From contig OX104134.1 of the NCBI GenBank assembly GCA_944470555.2, positions 73,030,678 through 73,094,677 of the forward strand: a stretch of 64,000 nt of DNA, given 5' to 3'. The position numbers and the translations under genes were made by a program. The notes beneath the pieces are model-generated. The model searched no databases and was not told the DNA's origin. It saw only the letters and a program-made list of their open reading frames with translations. The DNA comes from Heterobilharzia americana. Its lineage: Eukaryota > Platyhelminthes > Trematoda > Strigeidida > Schistosomatidae. Of this stretch, positions 36,196 through 47,459 are shown piece by piece; within the stretch, counting starts at the first letter, position 1, and each line of letters opens with the position of its first letter.

Positions 36196-36301
36196 TTGGA
36201 TAGCTTTTTCTTCCTACTATGAGACCCCTCATTAGTGCTCATTCATGACCCTGTGAGCGACCGAACCCAGTAAGCTCCGGTTCCACGGCAAGCACGTTAC
36301 C
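36196..36301 (-). repeat. Hammerhead short repeat with tRNA-like head, minus strand
   Basis: On the minus strand: an A-box-like GGTAACGTGCTTGCCGTGG (36301-36283), a B-box-like GGGTTCGGTCGC (about 36267-36256), then a decayed hammerhead, CTAATGAGG with a weak GAAGAAAAAG (36235-36205). This is the clearest tRNA-like head among the short repeats here. Confidence 0.5.
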
Positions 36302-36304
36302 AGT

Positions 36305-37555
36305 GAACCATTTAGTCCGAATTTAATGGTCTACACTTAACTGCTTCTGTTGATTCATGACAAAAAGCGTGAACATAATCCCATACCACTGATCAGCATG
36401 TATCCTTAAGCTCAACTTGATTGGTCACTGGAACTTCCGGTAACCGGTCTTCAAGTATGCCACTAAAGATCACTAAACATAATTTCAGTTTTCGGGCCAG
36501 CAGCGACTGATTGGCTTTAAGACAATACTTATTGCCGATTGATACCTAGAAGATGAATGCACGACTTTCCCAAGTCAGATAAATAAGCTATTTATTTATT
36601 TACTTGCTAAGGCATTTCTGTGTCATACTTGTTATTTTTCATTTTAAGTTACTGCCTATTTTTCGCTAGAAAGTGGTCATCATCCGAATCCATTCCCTAT
36701 TCTTTAAATGATTTCATATCCAGTCTAATACCATACCTGGATTATCTCACTTCACATGATAAAAGCTGAAACAGGAAAACGATGATGTTACGTGTCGTTC
36801 CAAGCTAGGTTTTAGAACTAGCTGTAAAAAATCAGCATTCCCTGGTAAATGCACAAACTTTGGCAGTTAATATATTTATATTCAGTCACAATACAACTCA
36901 GTGTCTCATGGGATGAACGTTCACCGCGATTCCATCTAAAAATCATTGTGTCTTATATCACCCAGCATACCTATTGAAAATCAGTTAACTACACCGAGAT
37001 TCATAGAGAAGCTCAATTCAGCGAAATTCAGCCTGGACTCAATAGAGATCATTTAATTGGAAATTATGACTGTTAAAATAAAAAGCAGCAAAGTGTCAAG
37101 GTATTATTCAGTTAAAATATTCACCTTCTCGAAATTACTTCTATGAAAAAACTATTCCTTCTATATCATCGAATAGTTATTTTCACATGATCAAGCCTAT
37201 AAACGTACAGTGGACAGAACCAGATTTCGTTTCTTGTCTATAAGAGTAATCTTTCTGTCCTAATAAACATTATCTAGTAAAAGCTGATCGTTTCCATTAA
37301 TACGAATGTAAACTACGTATACTGTGTTGAAACACAATTCCATACCAAATTTTTTATTTGAATTACACACTTATGCAGTATTATTTGCTTGATGAAGCTT
37401 CCAGAATAAACTGTTGCTCATAATCATGTCAAAGTAATCACAGCCCTCTCCACCTGCTTTTTATTGTTCGATCACTTCATGTTATTTGTACTTAGTGACA
37501 GTAAGATGCTTCACATATCCAATTTAGGCGTTAAATCATTCATGTTACATGTGTA
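36305..37555. other. No supported feature
   Basis: AT-rich intron or intergenic DNA. Confidence 0.3.
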
Positions 37556-37557
37556 AT

Positions 37558-37598
37558 GTGTTGATTTGATGAACAAAGATTCAGCAATCAATTTTTCC
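37558..37598 (+). repeat. Dispersed repeat, copy 2
   Basis: Partner of 29664-29702 (gtgttga-t--atgaacaaag-ttcag). Confidence 0.4.
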
Positions 37599-37790
37599 AC
37601 TTATCTATTTTGAAATTAGGTAGACTGGTTTTAAGTCACACGATCGCAGGGCTGTGTTAATGCATGTTGTGCAACTGCTCAACTTTTTTATTGTTCATGA
37701 ATCCTGTTGATGTTTATTATTTCATATTTCGTTGAATTCCTACAGTCTAATAGTTTAACTGATCCCTGTTGGCTAGTTTGGCCAACACAC

Positions 37791-37909
37791 CTGACCTCGC
37801 AGTCAACGCTTGGAATTTGTTCGATCGAGTTATTTCGCTTAATTGGAGCCACTGGATCCTTAAGCCGAAAACGTTCACCTCCAAGTGATGTTTTACGTTT
37901 GTATGCCAC
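37791..37909 (-). CDS. Weak candidate exon, minus strand
   Basis: Minus-strand acceptor aatttag before 37909 and donor CAG|gtgtgt after 37791. The 119 nt encode AYKRKTSLGGERFRLKDPVA and more, basic and hydrophilic. The acceptor lacks a good pyrimidine tract and no partner exon is visible. It could be repeat sequence. Confidence 0.25.
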
Positions 37910-37929
37910 CTAAATTCTAGCTTTGTTGA

Positions 37930-39120
37930 GAAGTCTAAGTAAGTTTTCTGATGTTCTTTCCATATACGGTTATAAAAAGAGGCCCTTAACTTCTTTCTAC
38001 TTCAGTTGTCATCATTATTCATATTCACAGAACTGTTAGTACTTTATTTCTCACTTTCCCTTACGAATTTCTCAGTTTCTTAAGAATAATTGTTAATTAT
38101 TAGTGTTTATTTTATGTTTCGATTCTTCATTTAAATTCTGGTATTGACCAGTGAGTCTTCTAGCACTATAGTTTATACATCTGACTAAACCTGGATGAAA
38201 TGGCCTGAAGTCTAGATACCCGTTAGAATGTATTACTTTCCTGCAGATGGTCGTATCTTAACCACCATTTATTCCTAGTTTCATTGTGCTATTCAACATA
38301 CCTAATTTTCGTCATTTAATGGCTACCTAGTAAGGGAACTGGGTTGCAATTAATAGTGAGTTTATGTGCGTGAAGAAACTGTCGATATGTTCTGATTTCA
38401 TTACGGCATATGTGTCACCCAAGTATTGCTACCATATTTTAGGTGTAGGATCAAATGCTTGTAAAGTCACGTGTTTCAAACTATCGATAAAACTACCTGC
38501 TGCGATTATGCCTGTTAGCAATGTTGATGATTCCACTGCTATGCCCTAGGTTTGTCTATATATTTTTTCCAAAATTTTGAAGGTTGTAAAGGTCAAGCAC
38601 AACTGTGCTCCTAATATAATTTAGTCAACTGACACCTTAGAGATGTAAGTTTTGCTAGGATTATTAGTTTTGTGTATAAAATTAAACCACCTGGACTCAC
38701 CCAGACCTGCCTTTAGTCAGCCACTAACAATGGTTTCGAATGTTGATATTCAAGGTGGATATCATTTTTCGTACCACATTTATTAGCTAGAAGTATTTCG
38801 ATGTAAACGTGGGACAGTTTATGTCTAACTGGATTCACCAGTTACACTGCACTGATGCAGGGAGGCTGAGATTTCCGGACAAGAAATCTTGAATTTAGAC
38901 TTCTTGCCTGTTATAATTCATTGGAGAAAGAAAATATGTCAGAGTGAGTTTCAAGCAGCATCACTTAGTCCTTCAGTCAGAGATTTCACCCTGGAAATAT
39001 TCCAGTCATGTAGTCGCTACCTAAGTTTGAAATACTAAGTGGTATCCTTTGCAGAATGGATACAGAAGACGGAGGTTATCTGAGAAACATGATACATTTG
39101 TGAAATGGGTTTCAAAAAAT
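37930..39120. other. No supported feature
   Basis: AT-rich sequence; nothing recognisable. Confidence 0.3.
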
Positions 39121-39126
39121 TTCACC

Positions 39127-39391
39127 ACACATTTACTTGTCAAGGCGTTTTATGTGACAGGTGGAAATACGGTTAGGTAAATGAATCATGTTAATACTAA
39201 ATTCATTTTCACACCTTTCTTCGCACACATCTACCCAAATAATCTTTATCTTATTTTGATGTCAAGAGAGTTGTGAAAATGTACTATTCTTCCTTATTGT
39301 CCCAATATTTCCCAAATCTATAATTAGCGTTATTTATTTACCCAACCCTACTTTCATCCTTCATATAAAACGTCTTGACAAGTAAATGTGT
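39127..39391. repeat. Foldback (MITE-like) palindrome, 265 bp
   Basis: The outer 26 bp (39127-39152 and 39366-39391) are inverted repeats with one mismatch, starting acacatttacttgtcaag. Weaker complementarity continues inward (a ggttaggtaaat / atttacccaacc pair and beyond), so most of the unit can fold on itself. No open frame inside. This is typical of a non-autonomous foldback DNA element. I could not settle a target-site duplication. Confidence 0.75.
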
Positions 39392-39399
39392 GAGCAATT

Positions 39400-40555
39400 G
39401 TTCAAAATGCATGGCACAAATGCATTACATTTTCCAGATAACCTACGTTATATTACATTATACAAATGGTTCAAAGAAACTAACTGTTTCAAATTCCCTT
39501 TGATTTTGTTTATACCCTACTTTTTAACTATTTAGATTAATTGTAATAATAATGACCAAAGTCTTTCCTCCTCGTGTTTTAAAGTGATAACCAAGTACTG
39601 TGTCGCAAGTATATCATGCCGACAAAAAACTGTCGGTATGCTTTTCAAATGTACCGTTTCAGTAGTAAAATGTGAGTCACCCTCGTATTCAGAGGTTTTA
39701 TTTGTTAGGAATTGAATACTTTGAGAATGCGCATAATACTCCAATGAATCCTTAACACCGTAAAGAATTATTTCCTTCATGCTTATAAATTCTAGAGTTG
39801 GTTAGGTTAGGTAAGTGTTATGCTGGTTTGATAATTTGTGGAGTGGTAAAATGAAAAAAGCAGTAAAACAACAAACAATTGTGAGTAGTTCAAAACGTAA
39901 TAAAACCACTTCAAAATGATAACAACGAGTGAAGTGAAATAGGAAGACTTGGTTGTTATAAGGAAGCAGATAAGAAGGGTGAATAAAATTTTTCTTGACT
40001 TGAAAATAATTCAGTCTTGTGTCCTTCTTTCACACCTCTTCAACAGAGTTCAGTTTTAATTTGTAGGTGTACTCTATTCAGTTCCCGTGGGTTCTACAAA
40101 ATATTCTTCGTACGTTTTTCATATCTACCAAACATAATACATACATGAGGTCTCAACCGATTCAAGAAAATTCAAAGAGTAAACGGTTATCAAAATTGCC
40201 AAAGTTATGCAACCAGGAATTCTATTTGGATTGATTAGAAAATACACTTAATAACATATTCTCACCCAAAATGAATGACTCACTCTTATAAATAAACGAA
40301 GTTACACCTACCCGCAAAATACATTTTTTGAATTATCATTTAGTTATAAATTAATTTACACAAAACATGACTATGTTATAGGAGTATGAAATTCTGTAAA
40401 AATCCTTCTATTTATTATACAGCAGCAGATAAAATATCCTACTTATAAGTATGTTTTACATGTTGGCTGTACTGAAATAAGTTGAAGTAATATAAATTTT
40501 CTTTCATTCAAGTATATCTTTCCAAAATCAGTTAAGTGAAGATAAGATAAAGAAA
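39400..40555. other. No supported feature
   Basis: AT-rich sequence up to the RTE copy. Confidence 0.3.
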
Positions 40556-40557
40556 CT

Positions 40558-42552
40558 ATTATTATTTGTCCCGTGGTTTCATTGTGAAACATAGGGCTTC
40601 AGTAGCACGTCACAATTTCACTCTCTTCTCTGCACTCTTTTAAACCTCGCTCCAACACTCACCATAAAATTTCATTTCTTCCCCACATTATCTCCTCCAT
40701 GTCACCCTCAGCTGGGACGCCAAACTCGTCGTCACCCCCTTGTATTCCACTCGACGACCTGGCCTGGCATGGCCTGGCCGGGCACGTGATGTACCCACTC
40801 GGTCTTCTCAATGCATGCCCAATCCACACCCACTCTCCTCTGCATATTTGCTGGATGATGGGTTCTTGGTTGGTTCGTTGCCAGCCAGCCGGCGTTCCTT
40901 CCTGCTTATTACTATTATTCTGACCATCTGAACTTCAGTGTCAGTATCGAGTGAGCGTAAGCAGCAGCTGTCGATGCATGTCTGTATTTTGTTGGAAATG
41001 CTCTTCGTGACGCGCCAAGTCTCTCAACCATCACATGGAAGCACTGACTTACTTGACTGAATTACTGTTGAAAACCAGGATCCTGTTCACGCTTTATGCT
41101 GAGTGCAGTGGAGTGAAGTAGATCTCCACACTGATTTCAGATTAGTGAAAGCTGGTCTTGATTTTCCGATCCCGACATTAACATCCTCATCTGTGTCACC
41201 ACCTGTAGTTGAGATGATGCTGCCTAGGTAGGTGAAAGAGGCTACTCCCTTAAGGTTTCCTCCCCCCTTCATGGGCATTGGTGTTTGTTGTTGTTGTTGT
41301 TGTTGTTGGTTGGATATCTTCATCACCTCTGTCTTCTCTGTGTTCACCTGAAGTCCCGTGTTCGCTGCCCTGCCTCTTCTGTCAACCTGTTGATTTTTGC
41401 ATGTAGATCTTCGAGTCTGTGCGATATTAGACATCAGACATAAATCATCATCGTCGGTTAAATCCAAATCTTCTAGAGTCTTTTCATCGGTCTGGCCAGC
41501 GTATTCCCCTCTTCTAGCTCCTCACAATTTGACGCATCATCCAGTCCAGTCGACCACAATCAGGAAGATCATTGGTGATAGTTGGCGACAACCTTATCTT
41601 ACTCCTATCCCCTGTGTTCACTTCAAAGGCGTCACTGAGCTTCCCATCGTGAATCATTCGTCGTGTGGCATCCTCATATAACATACAGCTGCTGTTGAAT
41701 GAGGTTGATAAAGGTTTGTGGTAGAAAAGCCGTAGTGTTCAAGCAGTTGACAAATTACTTCTCCATTGACGCCGTCGGAGGCTTTTTCGAAATAGATCAA
41801 GTTGAGTTGACTGGTATTCTTTGCTCTGTTCTATGATGATGTGTAGCATAGCGTTGCAATTTGATCCCCACATGATTTGTTTTTGCTGAATGCAACCAGT
41901 CTGTTCCGGTCGTAAATTTGAATCCAGAGCATCTTTTCATCTCTTCAGGATGATGCGGCGTAATATTTCGCTTGGTGTGGAAAGGAGTGGAGCGTGTTCC
42001 CGTATCAGTTCTGGCACAGCCTTAGGTCGCCTTTCTTTGGAAGATTGACAAGGTAGCCTATCTTCCCATCAGACGGTAGGTATCTTCCCTTCCTTCCTTC
42101 GAAACCTTCTACAGCAGTGGTGTGGTGGGTGTGAGCATGTCCGCTGTTTTCTCTGTATCTGTTTTCAGTGCTTTTGGATGGCTTCCACCTGGTCCTGCTG
42201 CTTTCCCGAATTTCAGCAGCTTTATGACTTTGAGCACTTTGGCTTCTGTCGGAGGGTTTGTGTTCACTGATTGTTCCATATCTGGGCTGCCGGTGGTATT
42301 TCTAAACGAGTTGCAGGCGGTGGTCGATTGAAGAGCTTTTTGATGTGGTCAGCGTATTGTTTCCAATGTATGTTCTCTTTGATAACTAGGTTTCATTCAC
42401 TTTCTCTCACTGGTTTCGTCTGTGTTGATCACTCCTCTCCTGGACAGTAACCTGGTGATTTGATATAATGTTGTCAGTTCTCTGTCTCTCCTACCTGCAG
42501 CTTGTCCTGCTCCACTTGCAAGTGTGTCGTAGAAGTGTCTTTTGTCTTACTG
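40558..42552 (-). mobile_element. RTE-clade retrotransposon, minus strand, 5'-truncated, near-identical to the copy at 18 kb
   Basis: 40558-42220 matches 18001-19640 with only about a dozen differences noted by eye, mostly transitions and one 1-base indel. It shares the LTDDDD catalytic change (41462-41444) and the same-length (CAA)n run (41307-41283). Beyond 42220 it keeps the segment that the other copy lost, up to a 5' truncation near 42552. There is no endonuclease. As it stands it is non-functional. Confidence 0.85.
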
Positions 42553-42559
42553 ATTTTTA

Positions 42560-43240
42560 GACGACTTTAAATGTCGAATACTTTATGTAAATAAAAGTGT
42601 TTTGAACCGATCATATCCATTCGTTATATAAACTTATTATTTCCGTTGTTTTTGTTTTATTTCATCTGGTCGTTTCACTGAGGGTGATTCCAAAGAGTAG
42701 AACCAAAACGGTTGATTGGAAAACCGCTCATTTTCTCGAGATTTATATTGATAGTTGCTAGACCATATTTTATTATCCGATTTCATTTTATCACCGTCAG
42801 TCGGTTAGCATGGAGTGGATTCTGTACATATGTGGTATTGCTTCTGAACGCAAGTGATACAAGACTATTCGTAGAAAAGTCTTTCTTCCTATGTTTTCCT
42901 AACAAGGAATCCGATTTCTGCATACAATCTGTTATTATGAGTAATTATTTATGTACGTTATTCTATTATTCGGACTAGTAGATAGAAGTAACCAGTCGTG
43001 TTTCACCGAAAACATGTCTGTTAGTATGCTGTGCGGACACTTATTTATGCATAAATTGGCTTCATAAAATATGCAGAAGTATTATCAAGATTCGCAGAAA
43101 TGAAGACGAGAAAGGAGAAAATAAAGGAACATCTTTTTCATTCGCTTGTAATGTTTGATGCTACCTTACCAAGAACTCCAGGTGCAGATTTCTGAATCAC
43201 TAACTGAAAATGAAAAAAATATGTTGGGATTTTTAAACAT
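42560..43240. other. No supported feature
   Basis: AT-rich sequence between the RTE copy and the PLE. It may contain the start of the PLE, but there is no motif. Confidence 0.3.
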
Positions 43241-43327
43241 TTTCTGAAATGATACATACCCGTCATTTGGACGGGTATTTATACATTGGTTTTTCAGGAA
43301 AGAACAACATCACTGCGGTGCAGGTAC

Positions 43328-43372
43328 ATCCAGCTGACGAGTCCCAAATGGGACGAAACGTGCGTCCTAGAT
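43328..43372 (+). ncRNA. Hammerhead ribozyme, well preserved
   Basis: Stem I is AUCCAG (43328-43333) with CUAGAU (43367-43372), five pairs and one C-A mismatch. The core CUGACGA (43334-43340) is intact. Stem II is GUCCC/GGGAC (5 bp) with loop AAAU. GAAA is at 43355-43358. Stem III is a minimal ACG/CGU with loop UG, and the cleavage triplet GUC ends at 43366. All conserved core bases are present. The 3-bp stem III is weak, as in schistosome hammerheads, which may need a dimer to cut well. Confidence 0.9.
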
Positions 43373-44317
43373 TTTTCTGCTATCCACAACCAATCAAATT
43401 ATTTTCTGAAATATTCAAAACTTACCGTAACGTAAGCTCGTAACCCGTAACTGTTCTGATGCAAACTGCTTAGCTTTAAATCTCTTTGGGACAAGTTTCC
43501 ATAAGAAAACCTCTATTTTTTCTCTGTGAGTGTTTACATAAACATGTTTTCCAAAGATTCTCGGATACAGACCATGCGTCCCCTGTCCAGCCGAATGGAA
43601 AATGAATAAGCAAAGTGGAAGATAAATAATACAAGTTAGGATTATAAAAGAACATTATCAGACCCAAAAGTACTGTGAATGACTACTGAAAGAGACAAAT
43701 AAAAAGTAAACTTACGACACAGTACATGATATTGTTAGCGACAGCAATTCGGAAATCAAGCAGGTGACACAAACGAAAACAAAAAAAGTACTCCAGGAAA
43801 ATTTGGTTAAAATTTCAGAAGCACTTGCAGTGAAGGAAACAGAAGACTGTGTTGCAACTTATCAAAACTACCGTTGACAAAAAAGGAAGACCATATTCAG
43901 AAAAGAATTGTAGCACAAGTGACTCCTGAAAACCGGAACCTTTCTCTGCATTAGAATCTCCATCTAAAATATCAGGATTAGGTGAGGATACTAGTCATGA
44001 ACAAGTATGACTACATCAGGAAGGCGAAGGATTTACTCAAGGACGGTTATGCATATCAAATACTTGACGCTACCTTTATCCAGATCGATAACACCTTGAT
44101 TAATCTCATCAGAGCGGAGAAATAGCAAAACAGGACAAATAGAAAATAAAGTCGAATGGAAAAATTACTCCCTAATTTTATGATAGACAAAATCTACACA
44201 AACCAGACGTTCTTATTTGATGAATAGTCTCACCTCCAAGGCAGTCTAATATATCTAAAGACACTGAATCACTTTGAACAGTCATCTAAAAATTTCATCA
44301 AATCACTAACAGAATTA

Positions 44318-44924
44318 TTGGAAAGAATCAAAGACATTGATATAGGAAATAAAGAACTATGGGTATCCTTCGATATCACAGCATTATACATATCAGTTGG
44401 ACCAATGCTGCTCGAGGATACTATGTCTCTCCTCCTCACTGAAGATACAAATCTTTCAGAACGCACAAAACTTCAATGTTCAAATCTCATACAACTCACT
44501 GTTTAATGTCTGACGGCATATTTCCAATTTAATGGCAGATATACAGACAGGTGAAAGGAATTCCAATAGGATCACCGATATCCGGACTAACTGGAGAAGC
44601 AGTGATGCAGAGACTGAAAGCCACTATTTTACCTGCGATCAAACCGGAAATTAGGATCGTCTAAGTGGACGATACTTTTGCTATCATTAAAAGAATGAAT
44701 TAGAAGATACCTACAGTTTGATCAACAACGTTTTTAGCGATACCAAATTTACAGTAGAGAAGAATTTCAACTATACACTGTCATTCCTGGATGTTTTAGT
44801 CAGTCGAACCAACCACAAAAAGTTGCAAACTACAGTGTACAGAAAGTTAATCCTCAAGTGCACTAGTAACAGCCCAACAACTCACAAAAGTAGTTGTTCA
44901 AAGACTACACTGGGAACAGCATGA
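44318..44924 (+). pseudogene. PLE reverse transcriptase fragments
   Basis: Two readable pieces in different frames. 44318-44504 covers RT motif A (SFDITALYIS, catalytic Asp present). 44718-44924 covers the palm end and thumb start (NNVFSDTKFTVEKN, SFLDVLVSR). Between them lie frame changes and the TAA that replaces Tyr of YVDD. Not functional. Confidence 0.8.
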
Positions 44925-45624
44925 AAAAAACAGCGGTACAATCACTTCATGGAGAAATGAAGGAAATCACTTGATTTCCGTCCTAAAGAAGAACTGTTAC
45001 GCATAAAATTTCATCAAAAGATGTCTGTCCACTCCATCATCAACTACAGATTTCAGGGAATCAACGAACAGATCATCTTACCATCATAAACAGCGTATCA
45101 GAGATCAAAACAAGAGTACAATTTGGGAATCGGTATGACTCATAAACCAATGAATACCCTTCAAAAATATTATGGAGACCAAGAGATGCCACAGTCAGAT
45201 ACAGACTAAATGACATTTACAAAACCATATGCAGCAACTTTGATCAGGACTACCTTGGATGAAATGGTAGCCATCTTCGCCTTCTTTTACAAAAATATCA
45301 GTTGGCCATTTAACGTTTAGTCGCTTATATCACGTAATGTGGACAACTATGAGAATGAACTCGATTTCGATAATGTAGAGATCTAGGTTAGGAAAAATAG
45401 AAGCAGTATCAAAAGATTCCTAGAAGTATGGCAAGGGGACAGCCAGCCCAATGCATCAGCCAATAACAGAAATTACAAACAACCACTAGGTTACAGGTCA
45501 GGCAGAGAAATGACCAGTAGGAAAACCTATGCAATCAACGCTACAACAAATAAAAGAAACCCGAAGTCACAAATCACACCACCATGGAAAACCACTGAGT
45601 CCCTTATACAGAAATCCTGATAGC

Positions 45625-47250
45625 TTACTTCATACTGAAGTTAAAGCTGTTAATTTTATCTAGAAAGACGATGAAAGCCTAACGATTATTTCACCCAGCT
45701 CAGAGAAAGTAACATAGCTGAATTCCCTTACTATTTCAGAGATGTTCCAAGTATCCGATAAGAGCAAAGTTTAACAGTAATTGAGTTTCTTATGAAGATG
45801 GACAGTAACGCAAATGGAATGCGCACCACGTATTTTGGTGCCTATGTTAACTACTCCGTTTCTGTAGTAACACTGATATTGGCCTACTTAGATTTTGACC
45901 AGACTGAAAAGCTACACAAACAGATTCAGAAATTTATGTAGCGAAGCAAAAACCAGTTGATGTACACCAAGTTCAAAGTATTTGCACCATTACCTGACCA
46001 GCCTAAACTAAAACTGCAAATGTTTACTTCGTTCTGTGTAATCAAGTAAACCGTTTATTTGTTTCAACAAATTAACGTATACTCCAAGAAAAAATCTGAT
46101 GTTTTGGAATTCACTAAAACAGCTACCTTTGATAATTGCGGGTAAAGATAGTCTAGAAATGAATAAATTTGTCAGCAGAATAAGCGATCAGTGTCAACTG
46201 TTGCAATTTATCGGGCAACAATATAGAGTATGATCACTAAAATAACACTCACATTGTGGATGTGCATATTTTGTTATAGACAGTTTCCCAAAACACCACT
46301 GAATATGAGTTTTGTGTATATTTCATCTAGAAAATAGTAGCCTGAATGTATTCACCAAAATATCATTTTTGGTTGAATTATCTCATATACTAACAGCCGT
46401 CAGAATGCTTTGTAAACGACTAGTCCGAATCGTACTGTGACTCACATATATAATCTTATGTCAACACTATGAAAATAATTTAAGCTTACACAGCTAGTAA
46501 ACGATCGTCGATGGCTAATACAAATAGGTTAACTTAACTCGGAATTATATACATTTTACTTAGTAGAACAAAATTTAACCGTCGACAATCACTTATGTGT
46601 GATTTATAGTTCATGTAGGTGATTTCTTTAGATAACTACAGTGGACAACTAAGGTGGTATATAATAGGTGATGGAAATTCACTTTTTCAGAAAGACAAAT
46701 AGTCGGTTAAAAGTTAATAAAGTTTAAAGTTAGCGTGAAATCAAAATGTGCCAACGTGACAGAACCGACAAGAAGCAAATATTAACGAATATACAAAGTA
46801 AACTCACAGACTAAAAATCTGAGTTTTCGTAATATTACGCATCATCAAAGGGTTCATTATGCACTTAAAACTAATAACAAATGTCGCACATTATATAGGA
46901 AACATTCCATTTAATAGTTATCATGGTCACTAGGATGCTCTTATTAAATGTCCAACTGCTGCACAAACTGGTCACCAAACGGCAAATTCTACCACTGCTA
47001 AGGTCTTAATACTCAGTATGGACTGAATTCCATTGCTCTAGTTTTCGACGTTGGCAATAAGTGATGTGATGTTGCAGAGCACCGTATTTTGGTGTTAGAC
47101 ATACTTTAATGCTCAGTGTTGACAGTTATGAAACCTGTCCTAAAGAATTTCTACTAGCTGACCACTAAGATCTAACAAACAAATCGCATCGCTTTTCGCA
47201 TTTATTCATACAGCGTTTCATAAAACAAGAGAGGCATTTTGTCATTACTG
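45625..47250. other. AT-rich sequence, possibly the 3' end of the PLE
   Basis: A string around 45828-45845 (accacgtattttggtgc) recurs in changed form at 47082-47096 and may be part of the PLE terminal repeat. Otherwise nothing recognisable. Confidence 0.3.
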
Positions 47251-47253
47251 CAG

Positions 47254-47455
47254 TTCAAATGTGTGCCTTCTGTTAAAAAGCATTCCTGATTATCTATACG
47301 AACTGAATACATTACAACGAAACCAGCGTGAACATGGGTTTTCGGCAATGAGTACTTGTAAATCAACAACAAATTTTGATAACAGATCCCTGAACCTCGT
47401 GGTTACATTGGATTTCTATTCACAAGACAGCCAGCAGTGGCAAACACGAAATGAG
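47254..47455 (+). CDS. Candidate internal exon of unknown gene
   Basis: Strong sites on both sides: acceptor gtcattactgcag ending at 47253 and donor GAG|gtaagt at 47456. The 202 nt are open, starting in phase 2 and ending in phase 0. The product contains YLYELNTLQRNQREHGFSAM and LNLVVTLDFYSQDSQQWQ. It looks like a folded protein segment with no retroelement similarity. This is one of the best isolated exons in the window, but I cannot name the family. Confidence 0.5.
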
Positions 47456-47459
47456 GTAA

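Larger units (their letters stand above)
43250..45620 (+). mobile_element. Penelope-like element with upstream hammerhead, inactivated
   Basis: A whole PLE body in decayed form. A hammerhead lies at 43328-43372. Next comes a DYIRKAKDLLKDGYAYQIL motif (about 44010). RT core boxes follow: LWVSFDITALYISV (about 44350), KGIPIGSPISGLTGEAVMQR (about 44550), then the catalytic box where YVDD has become stop-VDD (about 44663). FNYTLSFLDVLVSRTNHKKL is followed by TVYRK (about 44770-44845). A GIY-YIG remnant (YKTICSNFDQDYLG, NELDFDNVEI) lies at about 45215-45390. Several stops and frameshifts. The hammerhead fits the known presence of hammerhead motifs in the terminal repeats of PLEs. Confidence 0.85.

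Noticed and set aside
40699..40931. Plus-strand open frames in the RTE copies (18167-18358, 40699-40923, 40740-40931)
   Set aside because: They are antisense to the RTE 3' end; identical frames in both copies reflect the shared element, not a gene.
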